The notes beneath the pieces are model-generated. The model was not told the origin of the DNA. It made no database searches and saw nothing but the letters and a program-made list of their open reading frames with translations. Both the position numbers and the translations under genes were made by a program. A stretch of DNA of 64,000 bases from Phaseolus vulgaris (taxonomy: Eukaryota > Streptophyta > Magnoliopsida > Fabales > Fabaceae). Positions 1 through 11,007 of the stretch are shown one piece after another. Numbering within the stretch: position 1 is the stretch's first letter; each line of letters opens with the position of its first letter. The stretch spans positions 14,222,698 through 14,286,697 of the forward strand of contig NC_023749.2 of the NCBI RefSeq assembly GCF_000499845.2, read 5' to 3'.

Positions 1-201
1 TCACGCCGGCCCGATAGCGGGTGGCACGATAGGCCCAACAAATACTCGCTAAGATAGGCTCGAAATGGCTCTGATACCATATTACGAAGTGGACTTTAAG
101 CCTAACTCAATCCCATAAAACCGGCTCATGAGGGTTGAGGTTTGCACCCACTTATATACAATGAAAGGCTCTAATCTCTAGTCGATGTGGGATCTCCAAC
201 A
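1..201 (-). mobile_element. TRIM-like LTR retroelement, partial
   Basis: Read on the minus strand, the segment begins TGTTGGAGATCC at 201. It runs about 122 bp to an AATA end, followed directly by TGGTATCAGAGCC (79 to 67), the usual primer-binding site complementary to initiator methionine tRNA. A very short LTR followed by this site, with no coding, is the layout of terminal-repeat retrotransposons in miniature. The internal part continues past the window edge, so the second LTR is not visible. No 5S-like Pol III promoter is seen, which argues against the Cassandra type. It abuts the copia LTR at 202 with no spacer. Confidence 0.55.
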
Positions 202-263
202 TGTTAATATATTTAATTTTCTATTTTAAATTATTGGGCTTTGTTTGTTTGACCCAACTTTCC
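202..263 (+). repeat. Copia 5' LTR, left piece
   Basis: The first 62 bp of the copia LTR, starting TGTTAATATATTT, match 16603 onward. The piece ends in TTTCC (259-263), which is one copy of the target site duplicated when the gypsy element inserted. Confidence 0.9.
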
Positions 264-1151
264 TGTACCGCCCTGGTAGTCGGAAGTGATGACGTGGCAT
301 CAAGCTATTATATAGGCGTGTTGGACGGGACACCTGGCTGGCAGAAGGGAAGGAAGTTGGGGGGCTCGTGTAGTCGTCGGTTGTTAAGTTGGCGTGCTCC
401 GATCTCCAGCATACCAAAATCGGCGGTCACCGGGTTGAAGATGAAGTCGCCAGATGTGAACCCAGGCGACCAAGTGATTAGAGATCGCCAAAACAAGGAC
501 ATCGCCGAAGATGAAGTCAGATAGTCATTCCCAGCTGGCCAGAGGATGAGCTCGGGAGATAGCTCACCTGAACATACACGGTGAGGCAAGAAGAGTAGAT
601 CATGAAGGCGGCCGGCGAGACCACAGGGAAGGTGTGTACGAAGGCACCCGAACTCGCCACCCAGAAGAGATCACGCTCCAAGGCAACTATGCACTGAGTT
701 GTGTCATGCATAAGTAACTTAGCCAAAACCCTGAAGAGTAAGAAATGGCGCCCAAGTCAAGGATGCTCCAGATGGTGACACGTGCACAGCTGGATGCGAG
801 CCACGTGTCCAGATGTGTAACTGTCAGGAGAGAGAAAGTGCACAGGTATATAAGAGATTCTAACGAACTTCTGAGGTACGCACGTTTAGATTGTTTCTTT
901 ACGCTTGCGAGTCTTGAGTACGCAGAGAGAGAATTTTGCACGGTTCCTTAGAGTTCTCGAGTCTTCTCTTAGTATTTGGTGGTTCAGTCGCTGACTTGGG
1001 CGTCAGAGCGTGATCGGCCGCAGCGGCGCCGTTCTGTCTTTTGCAGGTTCTTGAGGTGAATCGCGGTGAAGGACGGAGGCTAATACGGCGCAAAAGTCGA
1101 TCCAGGTTTGACGAGGCAAGGTTCTTGCGTCCCGGTCAACAGGCAGGATCA
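264..1151 (+). repeat. Tat gypsy 5' LTR
   Basis: An 888 bp LTR beginning TG and ending CA. A TATA-like GTATATAAGAG lies at 846-856, in a position suited to the element's promoter. CACGTG-containing segments precede it around 800. The pair with 11614-12501 shows 11 differences by eye, all transitions. Confidence 0.95.
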
Positions 1152-1569
1152 TCAGGCGCCCACCATGGGGCCGTGTAAAACCTGTTCCCGTCCACAGCGT
1201 AAGTTCTTGGAGGTTTCTACAGTTTCTGTTTGGTTGTGTGCTGGTGCAACCATTTTCCGCCGTTCGTCTAAGTTTTGTTCGGTAGTTCCGTGTTTTCCAC
1301 CGTTCGCTCGAGTTTTTGTTCGGTGAGGTGAGGTTTTTCGCTGCTTACGCAAGTTTTAATCGGTGAGATCTAAGTTTCGCCGCTCGTTTGGATTTTCGTG
1401 GAAGAAGCGGTGGTTTGTGGTGGAGTTGTGAGTTCCTGTGAAGGTTTGCTGTTGAGGTTGTGTTCTTGAAGTTCTTCGAAGTTTTGCGAAGCTCTGACCG
1501 ATTGAGCACTGAATCGATCGTCGCTGAAGAAGGTATTGTTCATCGCTCTTTGTGATCTGTCAAGTTTTC
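1152..1569 (+). other. Tat element 5' leader with atypical primer-binding site
   Basis: No gene. TCAGGCGCCCACCATGGGG starts immediately after the LTR at 1152. Its place and G/C-rich form suit a tRNA primer site, but the expected TGG is changed (CAGG), so the tRNA cannot be named. The rest of the leader is T/G-rich with repeated CGTTCG and GTTCGGT phrases. Confidence 0.6.
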
Positions 1570-2796
1570 ATGAGAAAGATGAGAAGCAACCGTTCAAGTC
1601 CAGTTGCGCCCGTTGCTGCTGACGGCGCCATGACTATGGCGCAGATGGTGGAAATTATGCGTGCGTTGCAGGCGAATGTGGAAGCCTCGCGCATAGAGCA
1701 GGCAAAAATGCTCGAGGACCTGGTCGCCTCTCAGGCCAGGAATGAAGAGCTTAGCAGAGTTACTGAAGAATTGCGCCAAGCTCTTCAGGAGCAGCGAGGG
1801 CGCCCGGTCGCTGAAGAGGTCGCGCCGTCCACGCCGCCTCGTGTTTTCCCCATGCCTTTCGCTCAGGCGATTACAGACACGCCTATCCTTGCGAGTGTGG
1901 TACCTGTGAAGGCTGTTTTTACCGGCGTGGAGGATCCTGAGGCACATCTCACCACGTTCCATACGCAGATGATGCTGTCAGGAGGATCGAATGCTGTGTA
2001 TTGCAAGATGTTTGTGAGCACACTCCAGGGGACGGCGCTGGAATGGTTTGTGAGCCTGCCTACAGGTCACATAACCAATTTCAAACAGTTTTCAAAGATT
2101 TTCGTCGAGCAGTACATAGTGAACAAGGCGCCGCCCAGGGTGTCTTATGATCTGTTCGACATAAGGCAGTACCAGGGAGAGTCCCTCAGGGACTACTTGA
2201 ATCGTTTTGGGGCGCAGATGGTTCGCTCGCCGGCCAAGGACGAAGAGATGCTGGTCTACGCATTCAAGAAGGGCGTGCTGTCGGGACCATTCTATGAGGC
2301 GTTGATCAGGGCTCACCCCGCCACATTTGCTGAGGTTAGGCGACTTGCGGTGGCCCACATCGCCGATGAAAGTGAGGTCGCCGAGAAGAGGGGAAGCGTG
2401 GCCCCCGCTAGGCCACGTGCCCAGACCAGGATCCAGCCACAGAGGGTGCTGGAGACAGCGGCGGCCAAGAGGGATCAGAGGACTCGCCATCCTTATGATC
2501 CAAGGAAGAACAAGGGCAGGGGCCCAGGGCGCCCTCAACCGGCACGTCGGGAGTACAATCGCCCGCCGAAGCACAAGTTTGTCATGGGATTGGCGGACCT
2601 GATCGCCATTCCCAATATATCAGCTAGGCTGAAGGCGCCCGAGAAGGTGGGCGACAAGGTGCTGGGACCAAAGCCAGACGCCTGGTGCGAGTTCCACCAG
2701 GGCTTTGGCCACACCGTGGACTCATGTTTGGCTTTAGGATACCAGCTCGACGACCTGGTCAAGAGCGGGTTCCTAAATGATTACTTGCTGGATTGA
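1570..2796 (+). CDS. gag: Tat gypsy Gag polyprotein
   Basis: The structural protein of the retrotransposon particle. The first ATG in frame is at 1570; the frame is open a few codons upstream but with no ATG. A glutamine-rich coiled coil lies near residues 35-90. The retrotransposon gag core follows (EDPEAHL, then GTALEWF, then the RDYLNRF region), and then a basic linker rich in Arg and Pro. The C-terminus carries CEFHQGFGHTVDSC, an atypical zinc knuckle with His in the second position, as is common in Tat elements. The TGA at 2794-2796 is in the same frame as the protease that follows, so gag and pol were probably one reading frame with an Arg codon (CGA) here. This is an inference. Confidence 0.88.
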   Translation: MRKMRSNRSSPVAPVAADGAMTMAQMVEIMRALQANVEASRIEQAKMLEDLVASQARNEELSRVTEELRQALQEQRGRPVAEEVAPSTPPRVFPMPFAQAITDTPILASVVPVKAVFTGVEDPEAHLTTFHTQMMLSGGSNAVYCKMFVSTLQGTALEWFVSLPTGHITNFKQFSKIFVEQYIVNKAPPRVSYDLFDIRQYQGESLRDYLNRFGAQMVRSPAKDEEMLVYAFKKGVLSGPFYEALIRAHPATFAEVRRLAVAHIADESEVAEKRGSVAPARPRAQTRIQPQRVLETAAAKRDQRTRHPYDPRKNKGRGPGRPQPARREYNRPPKHKFVMGLADLIAIPNISARLKAPEKVGDKVLGPKPDAWCEFHQGFGHTVDSCLALGYQLDDLVKSGFLNDYLLD

Positions 2797-3936
2797 AGGA
2801 CGGGGGGCGCGTCGAGCTCCCAGCCAGCAGGTGGTGAGGCTCAGCAGCACGAGATGCCCACCCACGGAGAGATCCACACCATTGCAGGAGGTTTCTCGGG
2901 TGGTGGATGCACCGCGTCACAGAGGAAGAAGTATGCGAGGTCTGTGATGACGGTGGATATGTTTGAGGACCACTCACCAGATGTGGACATCACGTTCACA
3001 AGGGCAGATCTCAGGGACGTTGTGCCTCATGACAATGATCCAATAGTCATCTCGCTTGTTACGGCGGGAAGGAAGGTCCACCGAGTACTGGTGGACCAAG
3101 GAAGCTCGGCAGATGTAATGTTCTGGCCGACTTTCACACAGTTGCAGTTGCCCCTTGACCAGCTAAGGCCCTATGGAGGGTGTTTGTATGGCTTTGCTGG
3201 CGATCAGGTGGAGGTCAGGGGGTATATAGAGTTGAGAACTACTTTCACGGATGAGGCGGGCTCGAGAACGGAGAAAATTAAGTACCTCGTCGTGAACGCT
3301 CCCTCAGCATATAACATTCTGTTGGGAAGACCAACGCTCAACAGAATAGGAGTTGTGCCTTCGACCAGGAACATGAAGGTGAAGTTGCCATCGATGGAAG
3401 GGGTGGTGATCACCATCAAATCTGACCAGAAAGAAGCAAAGAAGTGCTATGAGAATAGCCTGAAGAACAAGAGGTCAGTGAGTTACATCACGACGACGCC
3501 GCCTCCCGGTGTGAAGCCCAAGCCAACAGAGTGGCGGGTTGTTGATGCGGCGATGGAGGTGGCCGCCGGAGGAGACGTCGCCATGATGGATGCAGAGGCT
3601 GAGGGAAAGAAAGCCAATCGGGAAGAAGAGGCGAGAAACCACCCAGAGGAAGCGAGGGAACTGGGAATCACCAGGGCGGTGATCGCCAGGGAAGCTAGAC
3701 CCAAACCCGTCGAGGAATGGATCGAAAGGGAGATCGGGGGAAAGGTCTTCAAGTTGGGAAGATCCTTGGAGGCTGAGCTCCAAGACCAGATTGCCAAGGT
3801 GATAGAGCGACATCTGGATGCCTTCGCATGGTCTGCTTCAGACATGCTGGGAATTGACCCCGACTTCTTGTGCCATCATCTAGCAATGGACAACCAAGTC
3901 AGGCCAGTGCGACAGAGAAGGAGGAAATTCAACTAG
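2797..3936 (+). pseudogene. pol: Tat gypsy protease and linker to reverse transcriptase
   Basis: The frame continues from gag after its TGA, with a Met at 2854. The aspartic protease core is VDQGSSADVMFW near 3092-3127, the D-x-G-S-S form seen in Tat elements, followed by the hydrophobic ILLGRPTLNRIG flap partner region. A charged, Ala/Glu-rich linker leads to the RT start (DPDFLCHHLAMD). A TAG at 3934-3936 interrupts the frame just before the RT fingers. Translation resumes in the same frame, so this is a point nonsense change rather than a gene end. Confidence 0.85.
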
Positions 3937-5583
3937 GAGAGAAGGCAGGCGATCAGAGATGAAACCCAGAAGCTCCTCGCTGCAGGCCATATCAGGGAGG
4001 TCCAGTACCCTGAGTGGCTAGCTAACGTCGTGCTGGTGAAGAAGAGCAATGGGAAATGGCGCATGTGCATCGATTTCACCGATCTAAACAAGGCTTGCCC
4101 AAAGGATTCCTATCCTTTGCCAAGCATAGACGCCCTGGTGGACAGTGCTGCAGGGTGTAAGCTGCTGAGTTTCCTGGATGCCTTATCGGGGTATAACCAG
4201 ATCAAGATGCATCCCATGGATGAAGAGAAGACTGCCTTCATGACCGAGAGATCGTGCTACTGCTACAAGGTGATGCCTTTTGGGCTGAAGAACGCGGGGG
4301 CCACGTACCAGAGGTTGATGGATCGAGTACTTGCACCAATGCTGGGAAGGAATGTGCAAGCGTACGTGGATGACATGGTCGTGAACTCGCCGGAGAAGAG
4401 CAAGCACGTTGCGGACTTGGAGGAGTTGTTCACCACGATCGCCAAGTTCAGGTTAAAGCTGAATCCCGAGTAGTGTATCTTTGGCGTGGAGGCGGGAAAG
4501 TTCCTGGGATTTCTCTTGACGGAAAGAGGAATAGAAGCCAATCCTGATAAGTGTGCTGCCATCTTGGCGATGAGGAGCCCGACTACCGTGAAGGAAGTGC
4601 AGCAGCTTACAGGTCGGATGGCCGCCCTGTCTCGTTTCGTGTCAGCCAGCGGAGAGAAGGGCCATCCGTATTTTCAGTGTTTAAGGCGGAACAACAAGTT
4701 TGCCTGGACGAAGGAGTGTGAAGAGGCCTTCGTCAAGCTTAAAGAGTACCTGGCGAGCCCGCCGGTTTTGTGCAAACCGCTGGTGGGGACCCCTCTCAGG
4801 TTGTATTTTGCTGTGACTGAGAGGGCGGTGAGTGCGGTGCTCGCCCAAGACCAAGATCAGGCCCAAAAGCCTATTTATTTTGTCAGCAAGGTGCTGCAGG
4901 GCCCGGAAGTAAGATATCAGGCCTTGGAGAAAGCTGCACTGGCAGTGGTTTTTTCGGCAAGGAGGTTACGCCACTATTTTCACAGCTTTACAATACTGGT
5001 GATGACCGACTTGCCCATCCAGAAGGTCCTAAAGAAGCCCGACGTCGCTGGGAGGATGGTGAAGTGGGCGGTGGAGCTGTCGGAGTTCGATATTAAGTAT
5101 GAGCCCCGAGGTCCGATTAAGGGGCAGATTTTCGCAGACTTCGTGGTCGAGCTCTCGTCAGAAGCAACACGAGTTGAGGGGAATGATTTTCGTTGGGTGC
5201 TTTCGATGGACGGATCGTCGAACCAGCAGGGTAGCGGTGCTGGAGTCATCTTGGAAGGGCCCAACGGCGTGTTGATTGAGCAGTCCCTGAGGTTTGCCTT
5301 CAAGGCCAGCAACAATCAAGCAGAATATGAGGCGCTGATCGTCGGTATCTTGCTGGCCAAGGAGATGGGAGCTAGGGTGTTAATGGCTAAGAGTGATTCG
5401 CTATTGGTCACAGGACAAGTAACAGGCGAGTTCCAGGCCAAGGATCCACAAATGGCGGCTTACCTGGAGTATGTGCGGGAGTTAAAGAGTTCCTTTGTCT
5501 CCTTCGAAGTGATCCATGTGCCCAGAGAGCAGAATGCCCGAGCTGACTTGCTAGCTAAGCTCGCCAGTTCAGGCAGGGGGTAG
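3937..5583 (+). pseudogene. pol: Tat gypsy reverse transcriptase, RNase H and second (archaeal-type) RNase H
   Basis: The RT copies element RNA into DNA. Its motifs are all present: VLVKKSNGKWRMCIDF, the LDALSGYNQI palm, FGLKNAGATYQ, and catalytic YVDD near 4360-4371. A TAG at 4471-4473 lies where a conserved lysine before CIFGV is expected. The first RNase H (about 4795-5010) reads YFAVTE at the site of its usual first aspartate and so looks catalytically lost. The second RNase H (5200-5580) keeps MDGSS, the EYEAL helix and KSDSLL. Loss of the first with gain of the second is known for Tat elements. A TAG at 5581 coincides with a one-base frame change. Confidence 0.88.
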
Positions 5584-7017
5584 GAAGAGGACGGTGATCC
5601 AAGAAACTCTGAAGACGCCCAGAGCATTTGTGGCAGATCACCTGGTTCTTCAGATAAGCAAATCGACGGAGAAAGCGGCGAGGAGTCACAGGTCTTTGAC
5701 TCAAGAGACCTTGAGATCGCCAAGAATAAGAGCATGTCGGGGAGAGAAGGTGAACATGACACAGGTCTGCACGACCCATGAGCTAGACACCTGGGTAACG
5801 CAGACAAGCGATGCCTGGCGGATGGCCTTCTCCCGCTGGATCCGACGGAGGCTAGGAAGATAAAGAAGAATTCTAGCAAGTTCACAATGATTGATGGCGA
5901 GTTGTATAGGTTTGGGTTCACACACCCACTCCTGGAATGTGTGCACGGAGAGAAATGTACAAGAATCATGGCCAAGCTCCATGAAGGGATCTGTGGAAGC
6001 CACGTCGGGGGTCGAGCTCTGGCCGCAAGGACCCTCCGTGCAGGTTACTACTGGCCAACAATGAGAGAAGACTGCAAGAAGTATGCACAGTGTTGCAAGC
6101 AATGTCAGCAGCACGCCGATTGGCACAAGGCACCTCCCGAGGAGTTGAAGTCAATTTACAGCCCTTGGCCGTTTCATACATGGGGAATCGACATTCTGGG
6201 CCCCTTTCCATTGGCGATCAGGCAGATGAAGTACTTGGTGGTGGCGGTTGAATATTTCACCAAGTGGATTGAAGCGGAACCAGTGGCCCAGATCACCGCA
6301 CACAAGATCGAGAGCTTTGTATGGAAGAACATCGTGTGCCGGTTCGGTGTGCCCAAGCACCTGGTGTCAGATAACGGAACTCAGTTTGCAAGTCACCTGT
6401 TGAAGAAGCTATGCGAAGGGGTGGGAATTCAACAAGTATTTGCATCTGTCAAACACCCTCAGACGAATGGCCAAGTAGAGTCAGCCAATCGGGTATTGCT
6501 AAGAGGTTTGAAGAGAAGGCTAGAGAAAGCCAAAGGAAGTTGGGCTGAGGAGGTACCCCGTATAGTTTGGGCGTACCACACCACCGAGCAGTCAGGAACC
6601 CATGAGACCCCGTTTAGCCTGGTCTATGGATGCGACGCAATGATTCCAGTAGAAATCCAGGAGAGCTCGCCGAGATTCCAGAACTTTGTAGCGGAAGACT
6701 CGAATGAGGAAAAAAGGCTGAATCTGGATTTGCTGGATGAGGTCAGGGAGGAAGCAAGAGTGAAGGCTGAGGCAGTGAAAAGAAGGATTGAACGAAGGTA
6801 TAACTCGAAGGTGATGCCAAGGCAGTTCAGAGAAGGCGACCTGGTGATGAGGAAGGCCCATTAGTACGAGATGGAGAACAAGCTATCGCCTAAGTGGACG
6901 GGACCGTTCAGGATAACCGAGGCGCTCGGGAACGGCGCCTACCGCTTAGAAACATTGGAAGGAGGGGCGATTCCTCGCACTTGGAACGCCACGCACCTCA
7001 AGTTATATTACAGTTAA
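5584..7017 (+). pseudogene. pol: Tat gypsy integrase, frameshifted and interrupted
   Basis: The linker from RNase H is read in frame 2 (VIQETLKTPR at about 5594), then returns to frame 1 near 5800-5815 (LADGLLPLDPTEARKI), so two small indels flank it. Integrase joins the cDNA to host DNA. The His/His/Cys/Cys zinc region (LHEGICGSH to CCKQC) spans 5968-6105. The catalytic triad is visible as WGIDILGPF, VSDNGTQF and QTNGQVESANR. A TAG at 6862-6864 interrupts the C-terminal domain. The frame then continues (KWTGPFRI, HLKLYYS) to a natural TAA at 7015-7017. No chromodomain is seen. Confidence 0.87.
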
Positions 7018-7453
7018 AAGCGTTGTAAGTAAAAACAAACACGACGAGTTTGCAAGCTTTCTGTTAAAACAGTTTGAAGGGGGCACTCTTTTTTCCCTAA
7101 GGAGGGTTTTTAATGAGGCCACCCAATAAAGAAGAGTTTTCGAAGTTTAAAGTTGTTTTAGATTGCATGCTTGTCGTTATTGTGAAAGTTTTGAAGAAAA
7201 AACCTTGTCACTCGAACGTGATTTAAGGCAAGTTTAGAAGTTATGATTGCATGTTTTCTAAAAAGTTTTTAAGTCCCCATCGTTTTTCGGCGATTGGCGG
7301 CATCAGTTAAAGTTAAAAGTCCTCATCGTCTTTCGGCGATCGGAGGCACCGACAATGTTTAAAAAAACCTCAACGCCCTCGCGCGTCCTGAGACGAGAAA
7401 GAGATAAAGACCTCCTCGCCGTCGAGCGAGTGCAGACGAGTTAGAGTAAAAAA

Positions 7454-7648
7454 GTCCTCAGTGCTTCCAGAGGGGAGAAGATGTAGCCTCTGGGGCAATG
7501 TAGAGGCACCAGCAAAACGTCCTCAGTGCTTCCAGGGGAGAGAAGATGTAACCTTTGGGGCAATGTAGAGGCACCAGTGAAAAGTCCTCAGTGTTTCCAG
7601 GGGAGAGAAGATGTAGCCCCTGGGACAATGTAGAGGCACGAGTTAAAG
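7454..7648 (+). repeat. Tandem repeat, three copies of a 65 bp unit
   Basis: Units start at 7454, 7519 and 7584, each with GTCCTCAGTG, a GAGAAGATGTA segment and CAATGTAGAGGCAC. The spacing is exactly 65 bp both times, with a few substitutions between copies. Confidence 0.9.
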
Positions 7649-7789
7649 ACCTTCTCGCCGATGAGCGAGTTCAGGCGAGTTAAAGACCTTCTCGCCGCTG
7701 AGCGAGTTCAGGCGAGTTAAAGACCTTCTCGCCGCTGAGCGAGTTCAGGCGAGATAAAATCCTTCTCGTCTCGAGCGAGTTCAGGTACG
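7642..7789 (+). repeat. Tandem repeat, four copies of a 37 bp unit
   Basis: Units start at 7642, 7679, 7716 and 7753 with exact 37 bp spacing. The first three read GTTAAAGACCTTCTCGCCG then GAGCGAGTTCAGGCGA; the fourth is diverged. A more diverged unit lies near 7400-7445. GCGAG occurs in both orientations within each unit. Confidence 0.92.
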
Positions 7790-8385
7790 GTGTGGAGGGT
7801 GGAAGAAGTTTAAAGGATAGCTAAGGTAGGTTCGAAGAGAACACTTAGCTATCCGGCTTACTGTTCTGAAGGTCAGGGAAGGTAGAGAAGGATCCGAAAG
7901 GCGCCTCTACCCCCAGATGAGGGAACATTGGCCAAGTTGTGAAGGCAAGAGGAAGCTGGTATCGCCAAGGCTCTTTGGCGATCAGAAGAAGTTCAAGCGA
8001 TGACAAGAGTTAAGGCCCGTTTTGATAAGGCAGATCGGGTGAGCTATGTTTTAAACTATTAGTTGGGTTGAAGCTCGTTGTTTGGAAAGTGGTTTCGCGC
8101 TGAGGTTCATTATTTCAAAAGTTTACAAGTTGTTAGAAGACTATCGTTCGAAAGTTGGTAGTTTGAAGCAGTTATTGAACAGTCGCGCTCGCAGAATTGC
8201 TAAGTCAATTTCGTTTAAGCGATTTATACAAGAAGAAATAAAGCTAACAGGGAGATTATATAAAGAAGCAGGAAATGTCATAACACAGTGGCATCAGTTC
8301 AAATTACGTGTACCAAAGGGGGAAAAATTATTACAGGTAAGTTGTGTAAGAGAAAGACAGATGAATAAGTGATGGAGGGAAGCAG

Positions 8386-11007
8386 CTAGTCTTCAGAAGG
8401 AACGATCTTCCCATCCACCACTTCGTTGTTTAGCGACACCATGGAGAGGTCCAGATCAGGATACTGGCAGGCAAATTGCTCCAAGGCGGCGTCAAACCCA
8501 GCAGCGAGGATCTGGGCGGAGCTCAGCTCGAGCTCTTCAGTCTGCTTTTTGAGCCCCTCGGTCTGCTGTTCTAACTCTTCAGCTCGTTTCTTGAGTTCTT
8601 CAGTTGTTTCACGAGCTTGAAGGAGGTCTTCAGCAACCTTCTTGGATTCCGCCTGCGCCTGGGCCAGCTCTGCGGCGATCTTTTCATTTTCCTCTTTGGC
8701 CTCGGCGAGTTTAGCCATGGTGTCATCTCTCTCTTTTTCGACTTTCCCCAAGAAGACCTCCCGATCTACTGACCTCTTCTCAAGGCTTTCTACCTTGGCT
8801 GCATCAGCTTTGATCGACGATTCCAGGTCAGCCACCTTGAGACGATAGGGGACCAGTTTGCTCTCCAGCTCAATTTTCTCTTAAGCTAAGAGGTGCACCC
8901 TATGGCGTAGATCGGTGGCTTCCTTGCGCGCCACCCTCAGTTCAGTGCTCATGGCATCCTCCACTCGCGAATGGTCGATCTCTGCCAGCATAAGGTTGCA
9001 GGACAACTTCTCCGCCTCGATCCTTATTAGGCGATTCTCCTCTTGGAGCACGGAGATGTCGTCCTGAAGCTTCTTGCTGGAACTCTCCACAACTTTTGAT
9101 ATGATGGAGGGGAGGTCCTCTGCCATCATTTTGAGTTTTGCTGAGAAGGGTTCCCACATCCCTTTAACCGCAAGGGGAAGGTTGGCAATCGCTGGTGGTG
9201 GAGGCGCTGAAGGAGCCTGGTGCTGGCTCTCGCCACCGCCCTTTTGGACTGGTTGTTGAATTGGAGCTTCTTGGCGCGGTGGTGACGTGGGGGACTCAGT
9301 GATGATGATGGGCGAGTTGTGAGCGCCTTCATCCCCACCTGGCGCGGCTTCGGCGTTTGAAGCAGTTGAAGGAGGACCCTCTCCAGCGGATATGAATGGC
9401 GTGGAGGCGCTCGGAGGGTTCTCCATAAAGTTGGGCTCAGTAGCCTCAACCACAGGGAATGCAGCCGCCAAGGGTACTGCTTGAACTGGCGGTGTGGGAG
9501 CAGGGGGAGAAGGCGGTGGTGGAGTTGGAGCTGGCGGAGAAGGCGGTGTTGGTGTTGGAAGAGGAGGTGGAGCAGGTGGTGAAGAAGGTGCCACCCTTCT
9601 TCTTTTGGTGATGAGGCCATCCTCGGTTGCCTCATCGTCTTCTTCTTCATCACTCACCACCTGAGGAGTTTTCCTCTTTGGCTTCCTGAGGATGAGTTTT
9701 TTGCGTTGTTGGGCGGGCAAGGCTTCTGAAGGAGCTAGGCCTTTAGGGGGCGATCTGCCCTAGGCAGCGGCGATCTCCACCACTGAGTTAGGCACAGTCT
9801 GGGAGCCCGACGCCAACCCATGAGCTCGGGCGAGCGCCCTCAATTCGGCCAGTTTTCCTTTGCCCAGCATGAGATCTGCATAATACAAAGGTATATAGGT
9901 CAGCTCAAAGACAAAGATAAACACATGAGTAAGTATGCAAACGAAACAAACAAGTGGTGCAGAAAATAAAGACCAAGTCTTGTGCGCAACAGACAAGACG
10001 CCCAGCAACAGTTAACAGAGGTACAGCCCAGGGCAATAACTTAGATATTGAGGTAAGCACTAACCTATGCGAGCCTCGAGTTGGCCCTCGTAGAACTCAA
10101 AGGTGATGATCGCAGAAGTGAGGAAGGTGATGTTAGCGGACGCCACGCTCTTCCAGAAGAGGCACATGTCCTTGTCCAAAGCGCCCATGCTGTCGGGGCT
10201 TCTTGGCTTCCTAAAGCTTCCCTTGGAGTCTTTATTTCCCTTGTTTACCCAGTACAAGGGAAAGTCGTCGAGCAGCGAAGCGTCCTGGTCATTTTGGCGC
10301 ACTTGGACAAATTTGCCTTTCCAATCCTTGTAGAACTGCTGGAAGATAGAGAGGATCGACCTCCCAGCAATTCCGTTCAGGCTCACCCAAAGGCGATCTC
10401 CAGGGTTCTTGGCCTCGAACAGGAAGAGGAACACGTCTACCGAGGCCGGTAGTCCCAAATGCACGCATATAATCTGAAACGCCCGCACGAATGCCCAGCT
10501 GTTGGGATGGAGCTGGGCGGCGGCGATGTCGAGCTCGGTTAGTAATTCCCGCTCGAAACGGGTAAGGGGAAACCTAAGTTTCACCTTCTTGAATAAGGTG
10601 GTGTACACAAAGCAGAACAACTCGCCGTTGTTCCCTTTGTCGTCTGCACAGACTGGCACGTCAGGGGGGCAAGGTAGCACCGTCAGCTTGTCATCATGCT
10701 CCTTGTGGAATGAGAGGTTGGGCTCGTCCCCTTTCTTCAATCGAAGCACCGCTAGGGGAGAGTTTACTGAAGAGGTCTCCTTCAGCAAAGTCGAGGTGGC
10801 CCATGGGTATAGCTTCTTGTAGTCTGGGGAAGGGATGGAGGCACCTCCGGCGATGGGTGGAGTTGCCTGAGCAAGGTTGGGATGAGAGGTTACAGGCCTC
10901 TCAGCCTGGGAGGAAGAAGCGCCAGGTGCTCGCGGTGGGTTATGAGCTTGAGATGGAGGGTTTCGTGACGAGGGAGGAGGATTCGCGGTGGTCTTTGTTC
11001 GAGCCAT
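8386..11007 (-). pseudogene. Antisense additional ORF of the Tat element, two exons
   Basis: Exon 1 runs 11007 to 10065 from an ATG (MARTKTTANPPP). It has a Pro/Ser-rich head and then a globular domain with GELFCFVYTTLFKK, HLGLPASVDVF and a WVSLNG segment. This resembles the 'putative gypsy-type transposon' (Transposase_28-like) family; the match is from memory. The donor ATAG/GTTAGT and acceptor TTATGCAG/ATCTC bound a 189 bp intron (10064-9876), and the frame is kept across it. Exon 2 runs 9875 to 8386: a charged start, a long Pro-rich tract (about 9400-9600), then long heptad-rich coiled coil. Two nonsense codons interrupt it, TAG at 9762-9760 and TAA at 8883-8881, each one C-to-T step from a Gln codon. 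Antisense ORFs after pol are known in some Tat-lineage elements. The cell role of the protein is unknown. Confidence 0.75.

Larger units (their letters stand above)
7018..8385 (+). other. Tat element non-coding region between pol and the antisense gene
   Basis: No sense gene is supported here. The region has a G-run and a T-run near 7078-7115, repeated phrases with TCGGCGAT at 7276-7345, and two tandem arrays listed separately. From 7800 to 8385 it is a mixed-composition tail with no open frame that I recognise. Confidence 0.7.

Noticed and set aside
1..201. Cassandra-type TRIM
   Set aside because: No 5S-like internal promoter words are present in the LTR.
5594..5863. Separate small gene between RNase H and integrase
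   Set aside because: It is the pol linker read in a shifted frame between two small indels.
7454..7789. Regular short repeats that could suggest a CRISPR array
   Set aside because: The repeats are directly adjacent without unique spacers and lie inside a plant retrotransposon.
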